Of a stretch of DNA of 53,510 nucleotides, positions 35,802 through 53,478 are shown in pieces. The DNA is from an uncultured Myxococcaceae bacterium (GTDB lineage: Bacteria; Myxococcota_A; Polyangia; Polyangiales; Ga0077539). How positions within the stretch are numbered: position 1 is the first letter of the stretch; every line of letters begins with the position of its first letter. The stretch spans positions 1 through 53,510 of the forward strand of contig CAMFHP010000051.1 of assembly GCA_945952225.1 (NCBI GenBank), written 5' to 3'. The notes under the pieces were generated by a model, which saw nothing but the letters and a program-made list of their open reading frames with translations, did not search any database and was not told the origin of the DNA. Made by a program: the position numbers and the translations under genes.

Positions 35802-35849
35802 CGACGGTAGATCCCGTCTGCTCCGAGAACCTGTCGAAGAGGTACTGCG

Positions 35850-36275
35850 ATGGCGAAGAAGGTAGTCGGCAAGGTCAAGCTCCAGGCTCCGGGCGGCGAA
35901 GCGAAGCCGGGCCCCCCGATCGGTCCCGTCCTCGGTCAGGCCGGCGTGAACATCCCGATGTTCATCAAGGAGTTCAACGCCAAGACCGCGGATCAGAAGG
36001 GCTTCGTGATTCCCGTGATCATCACGGTGTATTCCGACAAGTCCTTCCAGATGGAGCTCAAGACGCCCCCCACCTCGATCCTTCTCATGAAGGCGGCGGG
36101 TGCGGACAAGGGCTCGGCCAAGCCCAACAAGGACAAGATCGGCTCGCTGCCGATGGCGAAGGTGCGCGAGATCGCCCAGCGCAAGATCGGGGACATGAAC
36201 ACCGACGACATCGAGTCGGCGGTTCGTTCGGTGCTCGGCACTGCGCGCTCGATGGGCCTCGAGGTCACCGGCTGA
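35850..36275 (+). CDS. rplK: Ribosomal protein uL11
   Basis: 141 residues, the standard length. [20 protein letters not shown] and [19 protein letters not shown] form the N domain that stimulates RelA and binds thiostrepton-type drugs; the C domain binds 23S rRNA ([20 protein letters not shown]). GAGG precedes the ATG. It leads the L11-L1-L10-L7/L12 set and is separated from rplA by 145 bp. Confidence 0.99.
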   Translation: MAKKVVGKVKLQAPGGEAKPGPPIGPVLGQAGVNIPMFIKEFNAKTADQKGFVIPVIITVYSDKSFQMELKTPPTSILLMKAAGADKGSAKPNKDKIGSLPMAKVREIAQRKIGDMNTDDIESAVRSVLGTARSMGLEVTG

Positions 36276-36307
36276 AACTTCAACCGTGATGCGTGGCTCG
36301 CGTCGCA

Positions 36308-36321
36308 TTCCCTCTCGGGAA
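36308..36321 (+). promoter_or_regulatory. Small hairpin in the rplK-rplA spacer
   Basis: The 145-bp spacer between rplK and rplA is longer than usual. It contains TTCCC/GGGAA with a TCTC loop, followed by AAGCGCG. The rest shows no promoter I would defend, and an AGGAGG ribosome site ends it just before rplA. Confidence 0.35.
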
Positions 36322-36420
36322 AAGCGCGGGCTGCGTGAACGTGCACCACCGTCGTCACGGCGCGGTGGGAGGCGTTGCACCGGCGTACGTGCCGGGGGCG
36401 ATCGCCGCTAGGAGGAACGA

Positions 36421-37134
36421 ATGGCGAAGATTCCAAAGAGGCGCCAGGCCGTCGAAAAGGCGGTCGATCGCGCGCGGCGTTACGGCCTCGATGAGGCCGC
36501 CGCGCTCGTGAAGCAGTGCGCCACCGCGAAGTTCGACGAGACGGTCGAAATCGCTGTGCGTCTCGGGGTGAACCCGAAGCACGCCGATCAGATGGTCCGC
36601 GGCGCGCTGGTGCTTCCGCACGGTACGGGCCAGAAGGTCCGCGTGCTCGTGTTCGCGAAGGGTGACAAGGAGCGCGAGGCGCGCGAGGCCGGAGCCGATT
36701 TCGTCGGCGCGGATGAGCTCGTCGCGAAGGTGCTCGAAGGCAACTTCTTCGATTACGAGCGCGTGATCGCGACGCCCGACATGATGGGTCAGGTCGGTAA
36801 GCTGGGCCGCGTGCTCGGTCCCCGCGGACTCATGCCGAACCCGAAGGTCGGCACCGTGACCTTCGACGTCGCCGCCGCCGTCCGCGAAGCCAAGGGTGGC
36901 AAGATCGAGTACCGCACCGAGAAGGCCGGCATCGTCCAGGCCCGCATCGGCAAGGCCTCGTTCGCCCCCGACGCGATTCGCGACAACGCGCGCGCCGTGG
37001 TGCAGGCCCTCGTTCGCGCGAAGCCCGCGACGGCGAAGGGCACCTACCTCAAGTCGATTACGCTGTCGTCGACCATGGGTCCCGGCGTGCGCATCGACCC
37101 CAACGCCTTCATCGAGAAGGCCGAGGAGGCGTAA
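36421..37134 (+). CDS. rplA: Ribosomal protein uL1
   Basis: 237 residues, preceded by AGGAGG eight bases upstream. Family segments: [57 protein letters not shown], and the C-terminal [20 protein letters not shown]1 forms the movable stalk at the E site and commonly autoregulates this operon. It ends only 3 bp before rplJ. Confidence 0.99.
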   Translation: MAKIPKRRQAVEKAVDRARRYGLDEAAALVKQCATAKFDETVEIAVRLGVNPKHADQMVRGALVLPHGTGQKVRVLVFAKGDKEREAREAGADFVGADELVAKVLEGNFFDYERVIATPDMMGQVGKLGRVLGPRGLMPNPKVGTVTFDVAAAVREAKGGKIEYRTEKAGIVQARIGKASFAPDAIRDNARAVVQALVRAKPATAKGTYLKSITLSSTMGPGVRIDPNAFIEKAEEA

Positions 37135-37137
37135 GCC

Positions 37138-37716
37138 ATGAGCAAGACCGAAAAGACCGCGGAGATCGAGCAGATTCGCACGCGCTTCAACGACAGCGTC
37201 GCTGCGGTTCTGATCGACTTCAAGGGCATGAACGTCGAAGCCATCACGGGCCTCCGCCGCGCCTTCCGCAAGGCGGGTGTGGAGTACCGTGTGGTGAAGA
37301 ACACGGTCATCCGTCACGCGCTCAAGGACTCGGGCTACAAGGCCTTTGTCGGCACCTTCGAACTGGGCAAGCCCGGCAACCCCCACGTGTCGCTCCGCGG
37401 CATGACGGGAATCGCCTGGTGCAAGGAAGATCCCTCGGCTGCGGCCAAGGTCATCCAGCAGTTCAAGACCGAGAAGGCAGACCTCGCCAAGCACCTCAAG
37501 GTGAAGGCGGGTCTTCTGGGCGGGCAGTTCCTCGAGGAGAAGTGGGTCGCCGACGAGATGTCGAAGCTCCCCGGCCTCAAGGAGACCCAGGCGATGGTGC
37601 TCGCGACGATCATGGCTCCGGCCACGGACGTCGTCGGCATCCTCAACGCCCCGGCTCAGAACCTGGTGTACGTGCTCGCCGCGCACGTCGAGAACCTCGA
37701 GAAGGCCGCGGGCTGA
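37138..37716 (+). CDS. rplJ: Ribosomal protein uL10
   Basis: 192 residues. The N-terminal rRNA-binding domain shows AVLIDFKGMNVEAITGLRRA, RVVKNTVIRHAL and the C-terminal helix (LNAPAQNLVYVLAAHVENLE) that carries L7/L12 dimers. The start is 3 bp after the rplA stop. There is therefore no room for the long structured L10 leader known from enterobacteria, so any L10 autoregulation must act elsewhere. Confidence 0.99.
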   Translation: MSKTEKTAEIEQIRTRFNDSVAAVLIDFKGMNVEAITGLRRAFRKAGVEYRVVKNTVIRHALKDSGYKAFVGTFELGKPGNPHVSLRGMTGIAWCKEDPSAAAKVIQQFKTEKADLAKHLKVKAGLLGGQFLEEKWVADEMSKLPGLKETQAMVLATIMAPATDVVGILNAPAQNLVYVLAAHVENLEKAAG

Positions 37717-37774
37717 TCGCGCCTGATTCACGAAACAATACGCAAAGCGTTCAAAAGATAGGAAAGAGACCACC

Positions 37775-38164
37775 ATGGAAACCGTGAACAACCTCGTCGA
37801 CCAGATCAGCAAGCTCTCGCTCCTCGAGGCCTCGGCGCTCGTGAAGGCGCTCGAAGACAAGCTCGGCGTGAAGGCCGCTCCGGCCGCCGTCGCCGTCGCC
37901 GCCGCCCCGGCCGCCGCCGCTGCGCCCGTCGCCGCTGCGGAGCCCACCGAGTTCCACGTCGAGCTGACCAACGCCGGCGCGAACAAGATCAACGTCATCA
38001 AGGCCGTCCGTGAGATCACGGGCCTCGGCCTCGGTGAGGCGAAGGCCCTCGTCGAAGGCGCTCCGAAGACCGTCAAGGAGACCGTCGCCAAGGCTGAAGC
38101 CGAAGAGATCAAGAAGAAGCTCACCGAGGCCGGCGCCACGGTGACCCTCAAGCCCGCGGGCTGA
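37775..38164 (+). CDS. rplL: Ribosomal protein bL12 (L7/L12)
   Basis: 129 residues. The N-terminal dimerisation domain ([20 protein letters not shown]) is followed by an Ala/Pro/Val hinge and the C-terminal factor-binding domain ([33 protein letters not shown]). The strong ribosome site AGGAAAGAG precedes ATG, consistent with the multiple-copy need for L12. It is followed by a 327-bp spacer with hairpins before rpoB. Confidence 0.99.
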   Translation: METVNNLVDQISKLSLLEASALVKALEDKLGVKAAPAAVAVAAAPAAAAAPVAAAEPTEFHVELTNAGANKINVIKAVREITGLGLGEAKALVEGAPKTVKETVAKAEAEEIKKKLTEAGATVTLKPAG

Positions 38165-38491
38165 TCGGTCGCGATCGGGAGGCCGACGGTGTCCCCTACG
38201 GGAACCGCCTCGACCTTCCGGTGACACCCCGATCGCGGTGCCCCGCGGTCCGCTGTTGAAGACCTCGACCCCAACACGGGATCGAAAGGGCTTCGGACGG
38301 ACCGACGGGGCACTTGCTTTTCGAACAGCTTCGTGCAAGAAGCACCGCCCCGGCGGTGTCAACTGCCTGCGCGTACGAGTCATACTACTCCGCGCGGGCG
38401 GGTGTCGAAGCAGACGGGGACGTGAGATCGCCAGGAGATGCGCGGAAATGCCTTCTCTTGAAGCGATTCCTACAGTGTCGAGGAGTCATTG
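38165..38491 (+). promoter_or_regulatory. Long structured rplL-rpoB spacer
   Basis: This 327-bp gap has no gene I can support. CGCGATCGGG at 38170-38179 pairs with CCCGATCGCG at 38228-38237, enclosing a branched region with TCCC/GGGA. A second stem, CTTGC/GCAAG (38313/38335), and a third, CACCGC/GCGGTG at 38343-38358, follow. By analogy with the enterobacterial attenuator and RNase III site between rplL and rpoB, the first stem may reduce polymerase synthesis relative to ribosomal proteins. No U-run follows any of the stems. Confidence 0.55.
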
Positions 38492-42682
<4,191 letters not shown>

Positions 42683-42948
42683 TCGGGCTCTGAAGGTTCG
42701 TCAGGCAATCGAAACGTAACGAAGGAGACGGCGCGAGGAGCGATCACCGACACACCGCACACGCCAAGGGCGTCGCACCGACATTCCGGTGTGAGATTCC
42801 GTAGCTCCCCGAAGACGCGCTCGACGCGGGGAGGTGGAGTCACTGCCCCGGGCGCGGCGCGTGACGGCTGTGTGGGTGATCCGCTCCTCGCGACCGACTC
42901 TCAAGGCGAACGACGCCCACTGCGCCGCCGCCGCCCGGAGGATGAGAC
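42683..42948 (+). promoter_or_regulatory. Long rpoB-rpoC spacer with hairpin
   Basis: The 266-bp gap is much longer than the few tens of bases usual between these genes. CTCCCCG at 42805-42811 pairs with CGGGGAG at 42827-42833 around a 15-nt loop, and upstream CACCG/CGGTG flanks ACATTC. A purine-rich GGAGGATGAGAC stretch immediately precedes the rpoC start. I see no convincing open frame or promoter in it. Confidence 0.5.
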
Positions 42949-47556
<4,608 letters not shown>

Positions 47557-47567
47557 TCCCCTCCGCA

Positions 47568-47602
47568 CGCTCCGCCCGGTGACGTGTTCATCGGGCGGGG
47601 CG
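47568..47602 (+). terminator. Terminator-like stem after rpoC
   Basis: CGCTCCGCCCG at 47568-47578 pairs with CGGGCGGGGCG at 47592-47602 (11 bp, one G-T) around a 13-nt loop, 12 bp past the rpoC stop. T content downstream is low. The gap up to the convergent tlyA stop at 47727 shows nothing else. Confidence 0.65.
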
Positions 47603-47726
47603 CTCGCGCTCCCTTCCGCATCCCCTCCACCCCACGGCTTCACGCACGCTGCGCGACGCGCACGGTGGCCTTCGCGCATGCGCCTGCACGGCGCACCGAT
47701 GCGCGCTCACGAACCGCGCGGAGACG

Positions 47727-48470
47727 TCACTTCACGAGCTTGACGAAGATCTCGCGGTTGCCCTTCGGGCCGTGCACCGGGCTGTCGGCCTGACCTTCGG
47801 CGCGCAACCCGAGCAGCGCCGCCGCGGCCAGCACCCCATCGACCGCACGCTGTCGGTCGCGGTCGTCGCGCACCACGCCGCCGTGCACCTCGCCGGGACC
47901 CAGCTCGAACTGCGGCTTCACCATCGCCGCGATGACGCCGCCGGGCGCGAGCACCTCGACCACCGCGGGGAGCACCTTCGCGAGCCCGATGAACGACACG
48001 TCGATCACCACGAAGGACACGGGCTCGGTGACCACGTTCGTGAGCCCGAGGCGCGCGTTCACGCCCTCGCGCATCATCACCCGCGGGTCGTTGCGCAGCT
48101 TCGCGTGGAGCTGCCCGTGCCCCACGTCGACGGCCCACACGCGCAGCGCGCCGTGCTGGAGCATCACGTCGGTGAAGCCTCCCGTGCTGGCGCCCACGTC
48201 GAGGCAGACACGTCCCGCGGGATCGAGGCCGAGCGCGGGCATCACGCCCACGAGCTTGAGCCCGCCGCGGGAGACGTACGGACACGCGTCGCCGTGCACT
48301 TCGATCTCGGCGTCGAGCGCGACGAGGGCGCCGGGCTTGTCGACGCGTTGACCGCCCACGAACACACGCCCCGCCATGAGCATCGACTGCGCGCGTTCGC
48401 GGCTCTCGACGAGCCCGCGCGAGACCAGCACGCGGTCGATGCGCTCGCGACCTGCGGAGGCGCGGGTCAT
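47727..48470 (-). CDS. tlyA: TlyA-family 2'-O-ribose rRNA methyltransferase / hemolysin-like
   Basis: 247 residues. The N-terminal S4 RNA-binding domain (RIDRVLVSRGLVESRERAQS, MLMAGRVFVGGQRVDKPG) is followed by PYVSRGGLKL and a Rossmann methyltransferase domain with SAM motif CLDVGASTGGFTDVMLQHGA and VVIDVSFIGL. TlyA modifies 16S and/or 23S rRNA and affects capreomycin sensitivity in some bacteria. It starts 7 bp after the Ser/Thr kinase stop and is probably in its operon. It is convergent with rpoC. Confidence 0.93.
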   Translation of the reverse strand: MTRASAGRERIDRVLVSRGLVESRERAQSMLMAGRVFVGGQRVDKPGALVALDAEIEVHGDACPYVSRGGLKLVGVMPALGLDPAGRVCLDVGASTGGFTDVMLQHGALRVWAVDVGHGQLHAKLRNDPRVMMREGVNARLGLTNVVTEPVSFVVIDVSFIGLAKVLPAVVEVLAPGGVIAAMVKPQFELGPGEVHGGVVRDDRDRQRAVDGVLAAAALLGLRAEGQADSPVHGPKGNREIFVKLVK

Positions 48471-48477
48471 CGCGCGG

Positions 48478-49848
48478 TCATCCCTTCATCGCAATGACGA
48501 CGGCGATCACCACCAGCACGGCCACCACCGCGGCGATGGCGGCGACGGGCGGGCGCTTTGCGGGCGCGTCGGCGGATGGTACGGCCGCGGGCTTCGGCGC
48601 ATCGGGCGCGGCCACGGCGGGCGGCGTGGAGAGCACGGGGGCCACGAGGGCGTCGGGCTCCACGGGCTCGGGCTGCGCGGGCGTCGGCGGGCTGTGACTC
48701 TCGCGCGCGATGGCGTCGAGGTCGGGCGTGTCGTCGTCTTCGAGCGCGTCGCTCGCGACGGACTCGGGCTCCACGGAGCTGGGCTCTGCGGGGGCCTCTG
48801 CCTGCGGCAGCGCGGGGATCACGTCGGGGAGCGGGAGGTTCTCGGCGAGCCCGATGGCGGCGCGCTCGCGCTCGCGGCGCAGGCCCACGAGCTCGTCTTC
48901 GAAGTGGTCGGTGAGAAACGCGCCGAAGCGCATGGGCGACGTGGTGATCTTGTTGGCCACCACATAGCTTTCGAGATCGTCGAGGAGGGCGCCGGCGCTC
49001 GCGTAGCGGTCGTCGCGGTTGGGCGCGAGTCCCTTCGCCACGATGGCCGAGAGGCGCGCGTAGTCGGGAAGGCCGCGGTCGGGGAGGGGAGGCACGTCAC
49101 CGCTCTTCGCGACGGCGAGCACGTCGCGTCCCTCCTGGGCTTTGTACATGCGGCGTCCCGAGAGGATCTCCCAGAGGATCGTCGTGGCGGAGAACACGTC
49201 GGCGCGGGCGTCGACCTTCTCGCCGCGCGCGTGCTCGGGGGACATGTACGCCGCCTTGCCTTCGAGGGCGCCCTCGGGGAGCTCGGTGAGGTCGGTGACC
49301 GCGCGCGCGATGCCGAAATCGCAGAGCTTCACCTCGCCTTCGAGGGAGATGAGCACGTTCGAGGGAGACACGTCGCGGTGCACGATGCCGAGCACCTCGC
49401 CGTCTTCGCCGCGGCGACGGTGGGCGTAGTCGAGGCCGCGGAGCATCTCCATCACGAGGAAGAAGCCGAAGTCCGCGGGGAGCGGGAGCTTGCGCTCGCG
49501 GCACTTCTTCAGGAGCTGCGTGAGGTCGAAGCCCTCGACGTACTCCATGGCGATGTAGAGACGGTTCTCTTCGCGCCCGAGGTCGAAGGTCTGGACCACG
49601 TTGGCGTGCGAGAGCCGCGCGGCGAGGCGGGCCTCGGAGATGAGCATCGCGCTGAAGGCCGCGTCGTCGGTGAAGCGGTTGAGCACCAGCTTGACCACCG
49701 CGAGGCGGGCCGCGCCCATCTGCGTCGTGCCGCGCGCGAGGTAGATCTCGGCCATGCCGCCGCGGCCGATGCGGTCGAAGAGCACGTACCGTCCGAAGCG
49801 TCGCGGGAGCTCGAATTCAGGGGCTTCGGGGTCGGTCGTAGGGGCCAT
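48478..49848 (-). CDS. Membrane-anchored Ser/Thr protein kinase
   Basis: 456 residues from ATG 49848; an in-frame TTG at 49893 overlaps a likely -35 box, so I reject it. The kinase domain covers ~residues 15-290: GRGGMAEIYLARG (P loop), VVKLVL (Lys), HRDVSPSNVL (catalytic loop), CDFGIAR and YMSPEHARG (activation segment). A Pro/Ala/Glu-rich region follows, then a C-terminal membrane helix (VAAIAAVVAVLVVIAVVIAM) with no extracellular sensor. The HRDVSPSN form and this layout are common in myxobacteria. The gene ends 7 bp before tlyA. An FHA regulator exists at 15238, but a link is only conjecture. Confidence 0.94.
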   Translation of the reverse strand: MAPTTDPEAPEFELPRRFGRYVLFDRIGRGGMAEIYLARGTTQMGAARLAVVKLVLNRFTDDAAFSAMLISEARLAARLSHANVVQTFDLGREENRLYIAMEYVEGFDLTQLLKKCRERKLPLPADFGFFLVMEMLRGLDYAHRRRGEDGEVLGIVHRDVSPSNVLISLEGEVKLCDFGIARAVTDLTELPEGALEGKAAYMSPEHARGEKVDARADVFSATTILWEILSGRRMYKAQEGRDVLAVAKSGDVPPLPDRGLPDYARLSAIVAKGLAPNRDDRYASAGALLDDLESYVVANKITTSPMRFGAFLTDHFEDELVGLRRERERAAIGLAENLPLPDVIPALPQAEAPAEPSSVEPESVASDALEDDDTPDLDAIARESHSPPTPAQPEPVEPDALVAPVLSTPPAVAAPDAPKPAAVPSADAPAKRPPVAAIAAVVAVLVVIAVVIAMKG

Positions 49849-49863
49849 CGCGGAAGGGGGCGA

Positions 49864-49893
49864 ACTATCCTCCGCGGAGGGTGTTGCTAGCAA
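49864..49893 (-). promoter_or_regulatory. Candidate promoter of the Ser/Thr kinase gene
   Basis: On the minus strand TTGCTA (49893-49888), an 18-nt spacer and GATAGT (49869-49864). The predicted start of transcription is only a few bases before ATG 49848, giving a very short leader without a ribosome site. Confidence 0.45.
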
Positions 49894-49933
49894 GCGTTCC
49901 GCGCGGTGGTGGGGCCGCGGAGGCGGCGAGCGT

Positions 49934-51574
49934 TCAGCGCACCGCGATGGAGAAGCGGCGGCTCATCGTGCAGCTCGCCGAGTCCCAGCGCTGGTTGCTG
50001 TTGGGGCAGCGGTCGTCGTAGCTGCTGCTCTGGAACTCGCAGTAGAACGGGGCGTTCGTGTCGCGGATGCAGATGCGTCCGCCGGTGCGGGAGGTGTCCC
50101 ACATCGAGTTGCAGTCGTTGCCGAACTCCGCGTTGCCGAAGCGCAGCGTGCGCGCCGTCGATGCCCCCGTCGCCTGCGTGACCACCACCATCACGTCGCG
50201 GTTGCGCGTGCGGAAGGGGCTCGCGGTCTGCCACTCGGCGGGGATCGGAAAGCGCGCCCACGCAGGGTCGGTGATCGCGTTCGACCCGTCGCGGTACGCG
50301 ATGAGCGCCTCGGTGGCCGCGCCCGGAATCGCGAGGTCGTTCACCGTGTAGTCCGGGTTCATGGGGCGCACCATGCCGGGCCAGAGGTAGATCACGGTCC
50401 ATCCGCCGTCGGCCGTGGTCATGTCGCACCACACGGCGCGCTCGGTGCTCGCCGGCGTGATCGTGTACATCCCGCTCGGGAGCGACGGCCAGAGCTGGTG
50501 GATCTCACGGCAGCTCCGGGCGCGCGCACACACGCCGCTGTCGCATCGGTAGCCCGCGAGGCAGGCGCTGCCGCAGCGTCCGCAGTGCTGCACCGACGTG
50601 GCGAGGTTGGCCTCGCAGCCGTCGCTCGCCATGCCGTTGCAGTCGCCCGTTCCCGACGCGCACGTGAGCGCGGTCTGGCACTGGCCGCTCACGCACAACG
50701 ACGTGGCGCCACACGCGTTGGCGCACGCGCCGCAGTTCGCGCGATCCCCGACGAGCGAGACGCACGACGATCCGCAGTAGGCGAGCGGTGAGGGACACGT
50801 GCACTGGCCTGCGACGCAGGCGCTCCCGCCGCGGCAGACGTTGCCGCAGGCGCCGCAGTTGTTGTTGTCCGTCGCCGTGGTGACACAGGTGGTGCCGCAG
50901 AGCGTGCGACCGCCGGGGCACACGCACGCGCCGTCGACGCAGGCCTGCGGAGAGGTGCAGGTGTTGCCGCAGCGTCCGCAGTGGTTGGGGTTGATGAGCA
51001 GGTCGACGCAGGTGCCGTCGCACGCCCGCGTTCCGCCGGGACACGCGCAGGCGCCGCCGAGGCAGACCTCGGGCGCGGTGCAGGGGTTGCCGCAGCGTCC
51101 GCAGTTCGCGCTGCTCGTCGTGAGGTTCGCGCAGACGCCGTCGCAGAGCGTCTCCGCGGCGGTGCACATCGGGCCCGTGTCGATGGGCGCATCGATCACA
51201 TCGGCGGCGTCGCGCACGTCGGCGGCGTCGGCTGCGTCACCCGCGTCGAACACATCGGTCGCGTCGCTCGCGTCGAACACATCGGTCGCGTCGCTCGCGT
51301 CGAACGCATCGGCCACGTCGCCCGCGTCGCGCACGTCGGACACGTCGCTCGCATCGGACGCGTCGGAAACATCCGACGCATCGGACACGTCGGAAACATC
51401 CGACGCATCGTTCGCATCGTTCGCGGGGGCGTCGGTCACATCGGGCGCGGGGAGTTCGCTCGTGGCGTCGACCCGCGCGTCGGGAGGATTCAAGAACGAC
51501 GGATGGTTCAGCGCGCAGCCGAGCGCGCACAGCCACGGGAGGAGGAGGGCGACGGACGATCGCGACGTGCGCAT
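49934..51574 (-). CDS. Lipoprotein with Asp-rich tether, Cys-rich repeats and fibrinogen-like domain
   Basis: 546 residues from ATG 51574, which gives a lipobox (PWLCALGCALN, Cys20). Residues ~45-135 form an extraordinary tether of Asp-Ala/Asp-Val/Ser dipeptides (DASDVSDVSDASDVSDAS and similar). Residues ~140-350 hold about five Cys-rich units (for example CDGVCANLTTSSANCGRCGN, CTAPEVCLGGACACPGG). The C-terminal ~200 residues begin SCREIHQLWPSLPSGMYTI and include VWCDMTTADGGWTVIY, the core of fibrinogen-like lectin domains. It is probably displayed on the cell surface for recognition of glycans or prey; function unproven. Confidence 0.88.
   Translation of the reverse strand: MRTSRSSVALLLPWLCALGCALNHPSFLNPPDARVDATSELPAPDVTDAPANDANDASDVSDVSDASDVSDASDASDVSDVRDAGDVADAFDASDATDVFDASDATDVFDAGDAADAADVRDAADVIDAPIDTGPMCTAAETLCDGVCANLTTSSANCGRCGNPCTAPEVCLGGACACPGGTRACDGTCVDLLINPNHCGRCGNTCTSPQACVDGACVCPGGRTLCGTTCVTTATDNNNCGACGNVCRGGSACVAGQCTCPSPLAYCGSSCVSLVGDRANCGACANACGATSLCVSGQCQTALTCASGTGDCNGMASDGCEANLATSVQHCGRCGSACLAGYRCDSGVCARARSCREIHQLWPSLPSGMYTITPASTERAVWCDMTTADGGWTVIYLWPGMVRPMNPDYTVNDLAIPGAATEALIAYRDGSNAITDPAWARFPIPAEWQTASPFRTRNRDVMVVVTQATGASTARTLRFGNAEFGNDCNSMWDTSRTGGRICIRDTNAPFYCEFQSSSYDDRCPNSNQRWDSASCTMSRRFSIAVR
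51196..51450 (-). repeat. Asp-Ala/Asp-Val coding repeat
   Basis: Short imperfect repeats, mostly 9-30 bp built from GTCGGA/GACGCG/TCGAACGCATCG-type units, encode the Asp-rich tether of the fibrinogen-domain lipoprotein. Two 30-bp copies around 51240-51300 are nearly identical. Confidence 0.8.
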
Positions 51575-51584
51575 GAGCGCAACG

Positions 51585-51613
51585 ACCCTACGCAGCAAGG
51601 GTCACCCACACAA
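51585..51613 (-). promoter_or_regulatory. Candidate promoter of the fibrinogen-domain lipoprotein
   Basis: On the minus strand TTGTGT (51613-51608), a 17-nt spacer and TAGGGT (51590-51585), 11 bp before ATG 51574. It suggests separate transcription from the clp-like gene upstream. Confidence 0.5.
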
Positions 51614-51667
51614 GCGAAGAGGCTGCCGCAGCGGCGGGTGCGCGCGTGTGCAGGAATGTGACGCGGG

Positions 51668-53478
51668 TCAGTGCGAGGCGTGGTCGATGCGCAGCGATCC
51701 GTCGCGCACGTCGAGGTGCGCGCGGTCGTTGCGACGGAGCGTTCCGCGGAGCACGGCGTCGGCGAGCGGAGCTTCGACGAGGCGTGCGATGGCGCGTCGC
51801 ATGGGGCGGGCGCCGAGCGTGGCGTCGTAGCCGCCCTCGTCGAGCAGGAGCGCGATCACCGCATCGCTCGCGGTGACGGTGACGCCCTGGTCTTCGGCGA
51901 GGCGCGCGAAGCTCGCGGAGAGCATCCGTCGTGCGACCTCGGCCACCTCGGCGCGGGCGAGGGGGGCGAAGGCGAGGGGCTCGTCGATGCGGTTCCAGAG
52001 CTCGGGCGGGAGCGCGCTGCGGGCCGCGGAGAGCACCGCGCTGGAGAGGTCGGTGACGGTGTCTCCGCGCGTCGCGCCGAAGCCGATGGCGCGGGTGTTC
52101 ACACGCTCGCGGTACAGCTCCGCGCCGAGGTTGCTGGTCATCATCACGACGGTGTGTCGAAAGTCGACGGTGCGTCCGCGCCCGTCGGTGAGACGGCCTT
52201 CGTCGAGCAGTCCGAGCAGCGCTTCGAGCACGTCGCGGTGGGCCTTCTCGATCTCGTCGAGGAGCACGAGCTGGTAGGGCCGACGGCGCACGGCCTCGGT
52301 GAGCTGTCCCCCGTCGGTGTAGCCCACATAGCCCGGCGGTGCGCCCACGAGGCGGGCCACGGCGTGGGCCTCGGCGTACTCGGCCATGTCGAAGCGTGAC
52401 ATCGCGCCGACCCCTGGAAACAAGGCCTCTGCGACGGCCTTTGCCGTCTCGGTCTTGCCCACACCCGTCGGCCCGAGCAGCAGGAACGTGCCCACGGGAC
52501 GCTGCCCGCGGAAGCCCACCGCGTTGCGACGGAGCACATGTGCGATGCGCGAGAGGGCGGGGCCGTGTCCGACGACGCGCGACGCGAGGTGCGCTTCGAG
52601 CGAGAGCAGTCGCTCCTGGTCGGTGGCCGCGAGGCGCGCGGGCGGCATCGCGCCGAGCTCGGCGACGACGTGCGCGACGGTCACCGCGTCGAGGGTGCGC
52701 GCGTTCGTTCGGCGTGCGCGAGAGAGCGCGAGGTCGAGCGTCGAGAGCGCGCGGTCGGGCTGCGCGCGGCCGCCCAGATAGCGGTCGGTGAGCTCGATCG
52801 CGCGGAGGGCCACGTCGTCGGGAACATCGACGCGGTGGTGCTCTCCGAGGCGCGCGGCGTGGGCGCGCACGACCTCGCGAACCTCCGCGGGCGCGAGCTC
52901 GTCGAGCTCGATGCGCACGGCGGCGCGGTCGATCCACGACTCGGACTCGGAGAGTCTCCGCGACTCTTCGGGCGTCGCGATGGCCACCCACGGAACGTCT
53001 CCCGAGGCCAGCAGCGCGCGCAGCTCGCACTGCACGTCGTCGGGCACGTCGCGCGCGAGGAGCCACGGCGCCAGCGGATCGAGCGCCACCACCGCGCCCG
53101 CGCGACGGAGCTCGCCCACGACACCGCGCACGGCCTCTCCCTCGGCGCCGCGCATGCGCGCCACGAGCTCGACGTGACGGAGCAGCACCACGGGCATCGT
53201 GGCCTGCGCCGCGTACGCGCGAAGCAGCGCGCTGCGACCGACACCGGGAATGCCCACCACCATCGCGCCGCGTCCTTCACGGCGACCGAGGGCGTCGCGG
53301 AGCCGTTCGAGCTCGCGCGCGCGGCCCACCACGGGCGACTGCGCGGTGCACGAGCGCGGCATCACGAGCGACGCGGCCACGGGGAACTGCTGCGCGTCGA
53401 CGGGGCACTCGGGGAGTGCGGGCGCGGCCTTCTCCTTCGCGGCGCGCGTGCGCGACGACGAGGCGCGCGTCGACGGGG
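51668..53478 (-). CDS. Clp/AAA+ ATPase with degenerate first ATPase domain (partial)
   Basis: At least 603 residues; the frame continues without a stop into the adapter at 53479, so the N-terminus is missing. A GTG at 53380 could start a shorter form but is not needed. The first ATPase domain begins SPVVGRARELERL; its Walker A is GIPGVGRS, with Arg in place of the essential Lys, and its Walker B reads VVALDPLAPW without the Glu. The second domain is intact: LLLGPTGVGKTETAKAVAEA, LVLLDEIEKAHRDVLEALLG, GRTVDFRHTVVMMTSNLGAE and RPMRRAIARLVEAPLADAVL. ClpA/B/V-like unfoldase is the best class. No ClpP-loop (IGF/L) is obvious, nor T6SS genes nearby. Confidence 0.88.

Noticed and set aside
49849-49893. 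Extended N-terminus of the Ser/Thr kinase from TTG 49893
   Set aside because: The TTG falls in a good -35 box and the added residues are not conserved-looking.
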